Of a stretch of DNA of 64,000 nucleotides, positions 35,643 to 45,244 are shown piece after piece. Every line of letters starts with the position of its first letter. Position 1 is the first letter of the stretch. The stretch is from Paenibacillus xylanilyticus. Lineage in GTDB: Bacteria; Bacillota; Bacilli; Paenibacillales; Paenibacillaceae. Location: assembly GCF_009664365.1 (NCBI RefSeq), contig NZ_CP044310.1:452501-516500 (forward strand). The letters run 5' to 3'. Below the pieces are notes generated by a model. The model saw nothing but the letters and a program-made list of their open reading frames with translations, had not been told where the DNA came from and searched no databases. A program made the position numbers and the translations under genes.

Positions 35643-37155
35643 ACCCAAGCATCTACATAAGCTGTACATGTTATTTCCCTTTTTTAGCGTAATGAAGTCC
35701 ATCATTCCCATCCTCGTTCTACTCATCATCAAAGGCGTGAACTGGAGCAAATTTCCCTGGTATGGTTATGCTGCTGCCCTTGTTCTATTTACGCTTCCTA
35801 TTATTCTGTATGGGTGGTTTAAATGGCGTAAATTCAGCTACACGCTTCAGGATGATCGGATTGTGCTGCGTCAGGGCATCTTTGTCCGGGAGGAGAAATC
35901 GATCTATTTCAGCCGTATTCACTCCATCCAGACACAGCAGCCTCTGATTCAGCGCTTGCTCCGGCTAGCCCAGCTCAAGATTGAGACGCCGGGCGGCAGC
36001 AAAGAGGCCGATGGTGTATTACCTGCTCTGGCAGTTGCGGAGGCCGAACGGATAGAGCAGTGGTTGTATCAGAAACGGAATGAGGCTGTGAAGAAAGCGG
36101 AAGCACCTCTCCCAGCTGAACATGCTGAAGATCTTAACTCTGATGAAGAGGGAGAATCTCCTGAGCAAAAGGAGAAACACATCCAGGCATCCGCTACGCT
36201 TATGCAGCCAGAACGGGAAGTTCTGCTGCGGCTGTCAGCCGGAAGACTGTTTGCCGGAGCGCTGACCACGATGAATTTGCCGCTCGTCGTCGTATTCGGT
36301 ACGGGGGTTTATTCCTTCGCGGATGATCTGCTCCCTGCGCACTTCTACAGCAGCTTGGTTGAGCGGGCTGGACAGCTGCCGGCGATCTGGTGGCTCGGAC
36401 TTGTTCCTGTCATGTTTTTGCTGGCCTGGATCTTGTCTGCTGTCCTGTTCACGATAAAGTATGCCGGATTCACAGTGGAGCAGGAAGGCGGTAATATTAC
36501 GATAGTTTCCGGATTGCTCGACCGAAAGAAGCATGTGTTCTCTCCAGGGAAGGTCCAGGCGGTAGAGATCAGGGAGGGACTGCTGCGACAGCCGTTTGGT
36601 TATGCCGAGGTGGAGATTTATGTTTTGACTTCAGAAACGGAGAAAAAAATGATGCTTCATCCGCTGCTGCCGCTCCGCGATGTCAATGAGCTGCTTGCCC
36701 GAATTGTACCGCAATTCGTCATGCAGCCACCCGCCAACAGACCACCGGACCGAGCTCGCTGGTTATTCTTGCGCTGGAAACTGCTTGGCGCAGCCCTACT
36801 GGGAACAGCGGGGACGGTGTTTCTGGGCCCGGTGGGTGCATTTCTAATTCTCCTTGTTCCCTTATGTGCCGTTTGGGGGTACGGTTGCTTCAAGGATGAA
36901 GGGCTGAGTATTCAGGGCAAGCTGCTAACCATTCGCCACCGGGCCATCTCCCGCAGAACAGCACTGATGCGCCGGCCTCATGTGGTCACAGTGGATACGG
37001 TGGCTACCCGAAGACAGCGAGGCAAGTCCTTGTTATCCGTTCGGGCGAGGCTGATGGTGAATCGAGGCGGCTTCAAAGCCATATTCCTGGAATATGGTCA
37101 GGCTAATGCCGTAAATGAATGGTTTCGGCAGGCTTCGGATTTGACCCAAAAATGA
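35635..37155 (+). CDS. ydbT: PH-domain membrane protein, YdbT-like
   Basis: This 506-residue protein has pairs of hydrophobic helices alternating with three bPH_2 domains, recognisable by DDRIVLRQGIFVREEKSIYFSRI, EGGNITIVSGLLDRKKHVFSPGK and KLLTIRHRAISRRTALMRR type segments, each kept short here. An acidic linker lies near residues 155-190. It is the larger partner of YdbS and overlaps it. Function is poorly known. Confidence 0.88.
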   Translation: MNEPKHLHKLYMLFPFFSVMKSIIPILVLLIIKGVNWSKFPWYGYAAALVLFTLPIILYGWFKWRKFSYTLQDDRIVLRQGIFVREEKSIYFSRIHSIQTQQPLIQRLLRLAQLKIETPGGSKEADGVLPALAVAEAERIEQWLYQKRNEAVKKAEAPLPAEHAEDLNSDEEGESPEQKEKHIQASATLMQPEREVLLRLSAGRLFAGALTTMNLPLVVVFGTGVYSFADDLLPAHFYSSLVERAGQLPAIWWLGLVPVMFLLAWILSAVLFTIKYAGFTVEQEGGNITIVSGLLDRKKHVFSPGKVQAVEIREGLLRQPFGYAEVEIYVLTSETEKKMMLHPLLPLRDVNELLARIVPQFVMQPPANRPPDRARWLFLRWKLLGAALLGTAGTVFLGPVGAFLILLVPLCAVWGYGCFKDEGLSIQGKLLTIRHRAISRRTALMRRPHVVTVDTVATRRQRGKSLLSVRARLMVNRGGFKAIFLEYGQANAVNEWFRQASDLTQK

Positions 37156-37188
37156 TATAGAAAAGCAGCTTGGATTAAACCGACTTGG

Positions 37189-37216
37189 GACTGCCCGATT
37201 AATGGCAGTCTTTTTT
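37189..37216 (+). terminator. terminator of the ydbST unit
   Basis: GACTGCC and GGCAGTC form a perfect stem around an 8-base loop, followed by six T. Confidence 0.88.
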
Positions 37217-37369
37217 CTGTACGGAAAGCCCTGCGATATATGATGATCGACGCAGGCATTGTCCATTTTTTTACTGCGAAAAAGGATCAAATAGGAGATA
37301 ATACAATTATTGGGTTTTAAATCAGTGCATTGAATGATTTAAGGAATGAATCCGGGAGGGATATAATGG

Positions 37370-38647
37370 ATGAGTAATGATCGTGATCAGGGGAAAGGGA
37401 AGGGCGCCGAGTCAGGTGGATGGAAACATGCCGGCTTGCTGCTGGGCGGAGTAGGCATATCCAATCTGGGGGATTTTATCTACATTGTGGCCATTAATTT
37501 GATGGTGCTTAACATGACACAGTCCCCGGCGGCAGTCGCAGGCTTGTGGATTATCTCGCCGATTGCCTCGGTATGCACCAAGTTCTGGTCAGGCAGTCTG
37601 ATTGACCGCTACGACCAGCGGCAGCTGATGATTGGGGCAGATGTGGTGAGAGCTGTGCTCGTGGCATTGCTTCCGCTGATGCCTAGTCTATGGATGATGT
37701 ACTGCGTTATGTTTCTTGTCAGCATGTCCTCATCCATATTCGTACCTTCTTCGCAGGTGTACATCACCCGACTGGTTCCTACTGAGCGGCGCAAGCGATT
37801 CAATTCCCTGCAGGCCATGATCAGTTCAGGTGCTTTTATTACCGGTCCGGCCATAGCCGGAGTCATGTTGATCTATCTGTCTCCTGCAGCGGCGATCTAT
37901 GCCAATGCAGCTTCCTTTGTGGTGTCGGCGCTCATCCTGATGTTCCTGCCAAGGCTGGGCACGGGAGAGCAGAGCAGCGGTAGGACAAGGCTAACCCCTC
38001 GCCTGATCGCTCAGGATTGGCGAGCGGTAATGCTATTCAGTCGCCAAGCAGGATATGTGGTGAGCATCTATGCCCTGTTCCAGATTATTCTTGTTATTGG
38101 CATGTCGCTGGATGCACAGGAAGTGGTATTTATCCGACAAGTCATGAACCTGTCCGAGTCACAGTATGGGGCGTTGATGAGTGTTACTGGAGCAGGATAC
38201 ATGGTGGGGTCTCTGCTGGTGTGGTTGTTCGCCAAACACTTGTCCATCCGTCACATGATGGGCGGAGGCGTGCTCTTGGTTGCGCTTGGCTATTTCCTGT
38301 TCGCTCGTTCGTTTTCGTTCGAGCTTGCCGCATTCGCCTTTATCCTGCTAGGGCTGTGTTCGGCGCCGGCAAACACGGGACTGGTCACCTTTTATCAGAA
38401 TAATATACCGGTAGACTTGATGGGGCGAATGAGCAGCGTACTTGGACTCATGCTGAGTGCATTGCAGGTCATTTCGATTTTGGTCATGGGTGTAGTTGCC
38501 GAAGTGATCTCTCTTCGAACGGTATATACGGTCGTTTCGGCCGTTCTGATGCTGGGTGCCCTTCTGTTATGGCTTACGAGCTGGCTTCCTTCAAGACAGT
38601 CATATTATAAGGATCACAGCTCATCATCAAAATCTCTCCATAGCTAG
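37370..38647 (+). CDS. MFS exporter, macrolide-efflux-like
   Basis: This 425-residue protein has 12 predicted helices and the loop 2-3 motif GSLIDRYDQRQLMIGADVVRA. It also has STSQVYI-type and NSLQAMISSGAFITGPAIAG segments typical of the MFS_3/MefA-like exporters. The substrate is unknown. GGGAGGG is 12 bases before the ATG. It is a single gene without a clear terminator before the glycine riboswitch region. Confidence 0.85.
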   Translation: MSNDRDQGKGKGAESGGWKHAGLLLGGVGISNLGDFIYIVAINLMVLNMTQSPAAVAGLWIISPIASVCTKFWSGSLIDRYDQRQLMIGADVVRAVLVALLPLMPSLWMMYCVMFLVSMSSSIFVPSSQVYITRLVPTERRKRFNSLQAMISSGAFITGPAIAGVMLIYLSPAAAIYANAASFVVSALILMFLPRLGTGEQSSGRTRLTPRLIAQDWRAVMLFSRQAGYVVSIYALFQIILVIGMSLDAQEVVFIRQVMNLSESQYGALMSVTGAGYMVGSLLVWLFAKHLSIRHMMGGGVLLVALGYFLFARSFSFELAAFAFILLGLCSAPANTGLVTFYQNNIPVDLMGRMSSVLGLMLSALQVISILVMGVVAEVISLRTVYTVVSAVLMLGALLLWLTSWLPSRQSYYKDHSSSSKSLHS

Positions 38648-38837
38648 TCTATATCCTATTGAAAACTGAACGATTCCGTGGAAGGCTGCATATAATATTA
38701 GTGGAATTTTGCCAAGATGATAATGATGCGTTACTTTTGTTGACATTACGTGTGTTGCATATTAATCTGTTATATGAATGATCAATCTCATAAGGACAAC
38801 GTTTGATATGTGTTCAAGCGAATATATACGATACAGC

Positions 38838-39062
38838 GGATGAGAACGAGCGGGAGAGACCTGGGAAGGCCATTGGTTTCAGTAGGCTGCCAGGCACCGA
38901 AGGAGCAAGCCGCTGCGCACCCGGCGCAGGTGGTTAATCTCTCAGGTAAATGTACCATCGTTGGACGCAGCTCTGGAGAGTGCGCGAATGCGCCACCCAA
39001 GGGGTATATGATGAGAAGGGTACCCCATGGGGCGGCCTCTGATCATGAAACTCTCAGGTAAC
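38838..39062 (+). promoter_or_regulatory. tandem glycine riboswitch (gcvT element)
   Basis: Two aptamers are in tandem. The first has GAGCGGGAGAGACC, CACCGAAGGAGCAA (about 38895-38908) and AATCTCTCAGGTAAA. The linker GGACGCAGCTCTGGAGAG leads to the second, which has CCACCCAAGGGG, AAACTCTCAGGTAA and the closing AGGACAGAGAG. An intrinsic terminator follows directly. The downstream genes encode L-serine dehydratase rather than the glycine cleavage system. Confidence 0.94.
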
Positions 39063-39063
39063 G

Positions 39064-39106
39064 AGGACAGAGAGAGGGCCTAAAGCCTTCTACTGTCCTT
39101 TTTTGA
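39064..39106 (+). terminator. expression-platform terminator of the glycine riboswitch
   Basis: AGGACAG and CTGTCCT enclose an inner AGAGGGC/GCCTTCT stem, followed by six T. Its 5' arm overlaps the end of aptamer II, allowing mutually exclusive folding. Confidence 0.88.
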
Positions 39107-39178
39107 TGTCATCATTCAGTAATTAAGGAACATTATGGTGCATGTCTGGATGGATATGACGATATGGAGGGGTGCAGG

Positions 39179-39868
39179 ATGCGATTTAAAGATGTTTTTT
39201 CAATTATTGGTCCGTCGATGACGGGCCCTTCAAGTTCACATACAGCTGGGGCAGCGAGACTGGGGAGAATTGCACGGCAGTGGCTGGGGTGTACGCCTGA
39301 ACGTGCCAGGCTGACACTATACGGCTCATTTGCAGATACGTATCAAGGTCACGGTACGGATCTGGCGTTAATTGGTGGTTTGCTTGACTATGTCACGGAT
39401 GATCCGCGGATACCAGACGCCGAGAAATATGCTGAACAAGCGGGCATGGAGGTGGAGTTCTACACGAGTGGACTGCCTGCTCCGCATCCGAATACGGTCA
39501 AAATTGAGTTGTGGCACGGCGAGCGTCAATGTTCACTCGTTGGTGCTTCGATTGGCGGCGGCAGTGTGTCGGTGCATGCGCTTAATGATTTTCGGGTACA
39601 GATCAGTGGGGAATTCCCCACACTCGTTCTGCGTCATGCGGACAAGGCAGGGGTGCTTGCTTCCGTGACGTCTACGATCAGCTCCTCAGGGGTTAATATT
39701 GGTTATATGCAGGTAGACCGGAAAGCCCGGGATGGCGAAGCGCTAACAGCCATGGAAATGGACGGAGCACCGAGTGCCGAGATGTTGGAACGCCTGCGTT
39801 CACTGGATCATGTGCTGGATATTCGTGTCATTGATTTGAAGAGAGGGGTTGATTCGGATGCGGTTTAA
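39179..39868 (+). CDS. sdaAB: L-serine dehydratase beta subunit
   Basis: This 229-residue protein starts with the SDH_beta region (SIIGPSMTGPSSSHTAGAARLG) and ends with an ACT domain (VLRHADKAGVLASVTSTISS, about residues 145-220), which usually binds an amino acid for regulation. With SdaAA it deaminates serine to pyruvate and ammonia. ATG 39179 follows GGAGGGG; the frame is open to 39164. It overlaps sdaAA by 11 bases. Confidence 0.95.
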   Translation: MRFKDVFSIIGPSMTGPSSSHTAGAARLGRIARQWLGCTPERARLTLYGSFADTYQGHGTDLALIGGLLDYVTDDPRIPDAEKYAEQAGMEVEFYTSGLPAPHPNTVKIELWHGERQCSLVGASIGGGSVSVHALNDFRVQISGEFPTLVLRHADKAGVLASVTSTISSSGVNIGYMQVDRKARDGEALTAMEMDGAPSAEMLERLRSLDHVLDIRVIDLKRGVDSDAV

Positions 39869-40805
39869 GCACTTGCATGAGCTGAATACGATCTGTACGG
39901 CTGAATCCAAAACCATAGCCCGGCTAATGATCGAGGAGCAGGTTCAGGAGACCAATACGCCGGAAGCAGACGTTGTGCGGCAGATGTCGGAATATTATCA
40001 GGTGATGAAAGAGGCTGTACGCAAAGGACTGACAGAGGACACCACTTCGCGCAGTGGCTTGACTGGAGGAGACGGCAAAAAGTTGGCCGAATATATTCGT
40101 CAGGGCGAGACGTGCTCAGGTGACGCTTCCGCGCTGGCCATGGCCTATGCCCTGTGTGTATCTGAAGTCAACGCATCGATGGGCCGAATTGTGGCTACGC
40201 CAACAGCCGGTTCTTGCGGGATCATTCCCGGTGTATTCATCAGCTCCCAGGAGCGATTCGGATGGAGTGATGAGCATCTGGTGAACGGCTTATTCTGTGC
40301 AGGTGCTATCGGATATGTCATTGCCAATAACTCATTTATTTCCGGTGCAGAGGGTGGCTGTCAGGCAGAAGTCGGTTCTGCGATCGGCATGGCCGCTGGT
40401 GCAATGGTAGAGCTGCGCGGAGGGACGCCGGAGCAGGTCGTTCATGCCGTAGGTCTCGCGTTAAAAAATACACTGGGCCTCATCTGTGATCCGGTTGCAG
40501 GGCTTGTTGAAATTCCATGCATCGTCCGCAATGGACTCGGTGCGGTAACGGCCCTGGCCGCAGCCGATATGGCGCTTGCCGGGGTAAGAAGTGCCATCCC
40601 ATCGGATGAAGTCATTGACGTCATGCTGGAAGTGGGAAGTGCGATGCCGAGCAGGCACCGCGAGACAGCGCAGGGCGGGTTGGCCCAGACGCCAACAGGC
40701 CGGAAAATGATGGAGAAGCTGGCGAAACCCAAAGCGAAGCGTGCGGAACCTGAAGCTGAGTCCGAACCACAGAGCACGAAGGATAATTCGAAAGAGCAGG
40801 CATAG
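39858..40805 (+). CDS. sdaAA: L-serine dehydratase alpha subunit
   Basis: This 315-residue catalytic subunit has the SDH_alpha motifs TPTAGSCGIIPGVF, LFCAGAIGYVIANN and CDPVAGLVEIPC, whose Cys residues bind the [4Fe-4S] cluster. The Lys/Glu/Pro-rich last 30 residues look like an added tail. ATG 39858 is preferred over TTG 39849 because GAGGGG is 9 bases upstream. A terminator follows. Together with the riboswitch this links glycine level to serine breakdown. Confidence 0.95.
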   Translation: MRFKHLHELNTICTAESKTIARLMIEEQVQETNTPEADVVRQMSEYYQVMKEAVRKGLTEDTTSRSGLTGGDGKKLAEYIRQGETCSGDASALAMAYALCVSEVNASMGRIVATPTAGSCGIIPGVFISSQERFGWSDEHLVNGLFCAGAIGYVIANNSFISGAEGGCQAEVGSAIGMAAGAMVELRGGTPEQVVHAVGLALKNTLGLICDPVAGLVEIPCIVRNGLGAVTALAAADMALAGVRSAIPSDEVIDVMLEVGSAMPSRHRETAQGGLAQTPTGRKMMEKLAKPKAKRAEPEAESEPQSTKDNSKEQA

Positions 40806-40856
40806 AACGAAGCCGATAGGATAGGATTTATTATACGGGAGACAAAATGGAGAAAA

Positions 40857-40898
40857 GCGTCCGCTGGCCTTTACAGGTCATGCAGGACGCCTTTTTTT
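40857..40898 (+). terminator. terminator of the sda operon
   Basis: GCGTCC and GGACGC enclose an inner TGGCCT/AGGTCA stem, and seven T follow. Confidence 0.87.
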
Positions 40899-40987
40899 AT
40901 TTGAAGAGAAAGGGCTTCAGTCTAACTCTGGGCTTTACAGGAGAAAGCTCATGTAATCTACGACGATGAGAAATAAATATTTACTGT

Positions 40988-42748
40988 TTATCCCTGACTG
41001 ATATCCGTACTTAACACGGCATAACCGTATGCTGGCAGTTCAACAGCGAGAACATCGCCGTCCTTAGCTGTGCGGTGGTTACCGTCCAACAATTCGGTCC
41101 ATTCGCCCGCGCCACCTTCGAATTCAATGATCGCCGTTTCCTCCGAACGATTGAACAGAACGAGAATGCGTTCATCCTCACTCTGCCGTTCGAGAATCAG
41201 CTGGCTGCCCTCAGGACGGGCTTGCAGGAATCGGACTTGACCTTCTGCACGGAGAGCGGGATGGGCATGGCGAAGAGCGATGAGCAGCTGATAAAAGGTG
41301 AACAACTCACGGTCCTGCTTCGCCTCGTCCCACTCCATGCATTTCCGGCAGCCCGGATCTTGGTCGCCATCCAGCCCAATCTCGTCTCCGTAATAGATGC
41401 ACGGCGTGCCCAGATAAGTGAACTGGAACAATGCGGCCAGTTTCATCTTGCGCTGATCGCCTTCACATAGCGTCAGCAGCCTTGGGGTATCATGGCTATC
41501 CAGCAGGTTGAACGCCACTTCGCTGGCTTGCAGCGGATAACGTGACAGCTGCCGTCCGATGGAATTCGCGAACGTCTCGGCATTCATTTTATTTTTGACA
41601 AAGAAACCATTCACGGCATCGGTAAACGGATAGTTCATGGCAGCGTCGAACTGATCGCCTTGCAGCCATGCCGAGGATTCATTCCAGATTTCTCCGAGAA
41701 TATAAGCTTCAGGATTCGCAGCCTTGACCACCCGGCGGAAATCGCGCCAGAACGCATCATCCACTTCGTCCGCAACGTCCAGCCGCCAGCCGTCCATGCC
41801 CACTTCCTTGATCCAATACTCCGCTACCTTCAGCAGATAGTCCTTCACCTCCGGATTTTCCGTGTTCAGCTTCGGCATATGAGGCTCGAATCCAAAGGTC
41901 TCATACGTAGGGATGCCATCCTTCACAGCCAGCGGGAATTCATGAACATGGAACCAATCCTTGTATTTGGACTTCTCCCCGTTCTCCTGTACGTCCACAA
42001 AAGGGGCAAACGTCTTCCCGGAATGATTGAACACCGCATCGAGAAGCACCCGGATACCGCGTTCATGACACAGCTTGACCAAGCGTTTCACGGTGTCTGC
42101 ATCACCGAAATGCCGATCTACCCGGAGATAATCCTCAGTATCATATTTATGATTGGTGGTTGCTTCGAAGATGGGGGTAAAATAAATGGCATTAATGCCT
42201 AGCTCACTGAGGTAGTCCAGATGATCCATTACACCCTGAAGATCACCTCCAAAGAAGTTGGATGGTGTAGGCTCGCCGCCCCATGGCTCAACATTCTCCG
42301 GATTCAGCTCTGGATTGCCGTTGGCAAATCGCTCGGGGAAGATCTGATAGAAAACCGCATCCTTGACCCACTCAGGCGGTGTAAAGACCGCACCCTGGTG
42401 AATATAGGGGAACTGAAACATCTGCCCCGGATCGTCCGGTTCGTCTTCCTGGAAACCCGTTTCGGACATCCAGATCTGCTCGTCTCCGCTTTTGAGCAAA
42501 AAGGAGTATTTCAGACGATGGTACGGAGGCTTTATTTCACCTTCATAGTAGTCGAACATGGAGTCTGAGGTGAATTTGGTTAAAGAGATCTGCTTTTTGG
42601 TATTTTCCCATGCGTATTTGTCGCCAGTCATGGCGTATACCTCGGTGAGATCATTCTTCTTGGCACGCAGGCGCAGGCGAACAGTATCCTTATCGTAGGC
42701 ATATGCCCAGTTCCGCTTGGGTTGATGATAGATGGCTTCCAGCAGCAT
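40988..42748 (-). CDS. neopullulanase/cyclomaltodextrinase-type alpha-glycosidase (GH13)
   Basis: This 586-residue enzyme has an N-terminal CBM34-like domain (about 1-120) and a GH13 TIM barrel. Region I is DAVFNHSG; the nucleophile Asp is in GWRLDVADEV, the acid Glu in ILGEIWNES and the third Asp in LLDSHD. Region V is near MPKLN. A C-terminal beta domain follows. There is no signal peptide, so it acts on imported maltodextrins or cyclodextrins in the cytosol. GGGAGG precedes the ATG. It stands alone on the minus strand. Confidence 0.93.
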   Translation of the reverse strand: MLLEAIYHQPKRNWAYAYDKDTVRLRLRAKKNDLTEVYAMTGDKYAWENTKKQISLTKFTSDSMFDYYEGEIKPPYHRLKYSFLLKSGDEQIWMSETGFQEDEPDDPGQMFQFPYIHQGAVFTPPEWVKDAVFYQIFPERFANGNPELNPENVEPWGGEPTPSNFFGGDLQGVMDHLDYLSELGINAIYFTPIFEATTNHKYDTEDYLRVDRHFGDADTVKRLVKLCHERGIRVLLDAVFNHSGKTFAPFVDVQENGEKSKYKDWFHVHEFPLAVKDGIPTYETFGFEPHMPKLNTENPEVKDYLLKVAEYWIKEVGMDGWRLDVADEVDDAFWRDFRRVVKAANPEAYILGEIWNESSAWLQGDQFDAAMNYPFTDAVNGFFVKNKMNAETFANSIGRQLSRYPLQASEVAFNLLDSHDTPRLLTLCEGDQRKMKLAALFQFTYLGTPCIYYGDEIGLDGDQDPGCRKCMEWDEAKQDRELFTFYQLLIALRHAHPALRAEGQVRFLQARPEGSQLILERQSEDERILVLFNRSEETAIIEFEGGAGEWTELLDGNHRTAKDGDVLAVELPAYGYAVLSTDISQG

Positions 42749-42953
42749 GTTACAATTCCTCCCGTCTATTCACTTCATATGTACATCATGGACATCATGC
42801 ATGGCATTTCTGTAACTGAAGATTAAGGTATAATACTAATGAAAGTAACGGAGTAGTCCCTTTCGATGGTGCTTCGTTCGTACATACAGCTTACTCCAAT
42901 ATGTTCAGATATATAATTAACCCAAAGGGTGCAGAAAGGAAACGAATCCACGC

Positions 42954-43637
42954 ATGAAAACAAAACTGCTATACATTGAGGACGATACAGAAATCGCGAC
43001 ATGGGTCAGAGCTGACCTGGAGGAACGCGGTTATGAGGTAATATGGCTGGGAAGCGGTGAAGGTGCAGCAGAAGCTGCCGGGGGCTGCTCACTGATTATT
43101 TTGGATGTTATGCTGCCTGGGCTGGATGGATTTACGGTAGGACAGCGGATGAAAAAGGAACATCCTTCCGTGCCCATCGTCATGCTCTCGGCCAGAACAT
43201 CCATCGATGACAAGCTGCATGGGCTTGATTTTGCCGATGATTATGTAACCAAGCCGTTTCACCCTGATGAGCTCGCTGCACGCATTGAAGTACAGCTGCG
43301 CAAGGCAGGAACTACCGTTTCGTCCGATGCTGCCCTGAAGCTGGATCACCTGTCCATCTATGAGAAGGACAATCGGATCGTCAATGAGGAGACCGGGGAG
43401 GAGATCATTTTATCGGGCAAACAATTTCACATCTTCGCCTACCTGCTCAGGCATATGGGCATGATTCGTACGAAAGAACAGATTTACGAGGCTGTCTGGA
43501 ACGAGCCTTATCTGGATGGGGATAAGACATTAATGGTACATATTCGCCATCTGCGCGAAAAGCTTGAACGGGATCCGGCCAATCCGTCGGTTATTCAAAC
43601 TGTACGCGGGGTTGGATACCGTGTGAAGAAACCATGA
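42954..43637 (+). CDS. OmpR-family response regulator of the lantibiotic-type module
   Basis: This 227-residue protein has a receiver domain with Glu9-Asp10-Asp11, phospho-acceptor Asp51 (IILDVMLPG) and Lys in VTKPF. A winged helix follows (LSGKQFHIFAYLLRH, HIRHLREKLE). The receiver has a one-residue deletion relative to GADD (LDFADDYVTKPF). It overlaps the kinase gene by 4 bases. It likely controls the ABC genes downstream, as in CprR/SpaR/BraR-type systems (inference). Confidence 0.92.
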   Translation: MKTKLLYIEDDTEIATWVRADLEERGYEVIWLGSGEGAAEAAGGCSLIILDVMLPGLDGFTVGQRMKKEHPSVPIVMLSARTSIDDKLHGLDFADDYVTKPFHPDELAARIEVQLRKAGTTVSSDAALKLDHLSIYEKDNRIVNEETGEEIILSGKQFHIFAYLLRHMGMIRTKEQIYEAVWNEPYLDGDKTLMVHIRHLREKLERDPANPSVIQTVRGVGYRVKKP

Positions 43638-45145
43638 TCAGGCGGTTCAGAAAGCAAGAGAATCGGGCAGAACAGAGCGCAGGAAAGAAGAACGAACAAC
43701 GAAAGCTCCGATTCGGCCGCTCGCTGATGTCCCGTTATATGCTTCTGATCCTGTGTGCGGTTTTGTTCGTCCCCGTTGTTCTTCCGATCACATCTTTCAT
43801 TTATGTCCTAGTCGTTAATAACGTGAGTAAGAGCAGCGCCGCTCCTTACGGTGACGTTACGCACATAAGCAATCTTTGGTCCAATGAATCGAAGAAGCTG
43901 GGTCAGGCAGCACCCGCCAAGATCGACGATCGCATGAAGCAGTTACATGCCAAGTATCCCAAATCTTCAGTGTACAGAGTGGATGAGAATGGGAAAACCG
44001 CTTTTATACTTGGAGGTGAGGGTGTAGAAGTAGTTGAAACTCCGGCAAATGGCTCAACCCTGACTACTTTGAAATGGCCGCTGAGTGATCAGAAGAAGGT
44101 CGAAACCCGCATTCCCGCAGTATGGGATGCTTCCTACACGATGGCATTCATGAAGGAGGCCGTCTACCGTGACCCGTTAACCGTCGTTTCATTTATAGGT
44201 GGAGGCAATCAGGACAAGGGAAAAGGCTTCATGGTCATTGAAGTGCCGAGATATCTGCTCCAAAAATCCCAGAGCAACTGGCCGATGGAGCTCCTGTATC
44301 TTGGTTTGCTAATGACGATTATTTTTCTGTTCTTCATTGTGATGTCCATTCTGTTTTTTGCACGGATTCGCAAACGGTTGATCCGTCTGCAGACAGCCAT
44401 GATTACGCCAGGTAAAGAAGGTATTCCGCTTCCTGTTGATATTCGCAGATCGGACGAGATCGGTCAGCTGGAAGACTCCTTCAATCAGATGGTGTATCAG
44501 CTGACCGAAAGCCGTCATAGGGAACGTGAGGAGGAACAGTTCCGCAAACGTCTCATTGCTGGACTTTCCCATGATTTGCGTACGCCACTCACGGTCATTC
44601 GTGGGCATATGCATGCTCTTCACAAGGAAGCGCTCAGCGATAAGGGCATCAGTTCATTGTCACGCATGGAGTCCAAGATGGATGATCTAAGCGGACTTAT
44701 TGATAACATGTTATCGTACAATCTGCTTGCGAGTGGTAAGTACACGCTGAAGCTGGAAGAGAAAGATGTTCTCCGGATCGTCAGGGAAACGGCCGCGGCA
44801 TGGTACCCTGTATGGGAGAAAGAGCAGTTCGCCATCGATATTGACCTGCCGGATGAGCCGCTGATCTGGAACGTGGATGAACAGGGCATGCGTCGTATTC
44901 TGGATAACCTGTTTCAGAACGTGGTTCGGTATGCAGGAGACGGAAAATACATTGGCATATCCACTGAACGAATTCACGACAGAACAGCTCTGGTTATTCG
45001 GGATCAGGGTCCGGGCATGCAGCAAGAGGTGGGGGCGAAAGGTACAGGTCTCGGGCTGTCCATTGTGGATCTGCTCGTTCGCGAGATGGGCCTGCGTAAA
45101 AAGGTGGATAGCTCATCCGAAGGAGTTCAGATATTTATATATTGA
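43634..45145 (+). CDS. membrane histidine kinase of the lantibiotic-type module
   Basis: The product has 503 residues: a basic N terminus, TM1 (about 33-57), an extracellular domain of about 160 residues, TM2 (about 215-240), HAMP, and HisKA with His313 (SHDLRTPLTVIRGH). The HATPase has N box ILDNLFQNVVRY, RDQGPGM and the G2 box GTGLGLSI. The large extracellular sensor fits peptide sensing by CprK/SpaK-like kinases, but ligand identity is inferred only from the LanFEG genes next door. Confidence 0.9.
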   Translation: MIRRFRKQENRAEQSAGKKNEQRKLRFGRSLMSRYMLLILCAVLFVPVVLPITSFIYVLVVNNVSKSSAAPYGDVTHISNLWSNESKKLGQAAPAKIDDRMKQLHAKYPKSSVYRVDENGKTAFILGGEGVEVVETPANGSTLTTLKWPLSDQKKVETRIPAVWDASYTMAFMKEAVYRDPLTVVSFIGGGNQDKGKGFMVIEVPRYLLQKSQSNWPMELLYLGLLMTIIFLFFIVMSILFFARIRKRLIRLQTAMITPGKEGIPLPVDIRRSDEIGQLEDSFNQMVYQLTESRHREREEEQFRKRLIAGLSHDLRTPLTVIRGHMHALHKEALSDKGISSLSRMESKMDDLSGLIDNMLSYNLLASGKYTLKLEEKDVLRIVRETAAAWYPVWEKEQFAIDIDLPDEPLIWNVDEQGMRRILDNLFQNVVRYAGDGKYIGISTERIHDRTALVIRDQGPGMQQEVGAKGTGLGLSIVDLLVREMGLRKKVDSSSEGVQIFIY

Positions 45146-45244
45146 CTTAAGGTCTGACCCAGCACGATTTAAACTAAACTTAAACTTCGGACAACTGTAG
45201 TTTTAACCTTGGACGGTTACGATGATATCCGAGGTGATTAAACA

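Noticed and set aside
38810-39061. 83-codon plus-strand frame
   Set aside because: It coincides with the tandem glycine riboswitch.
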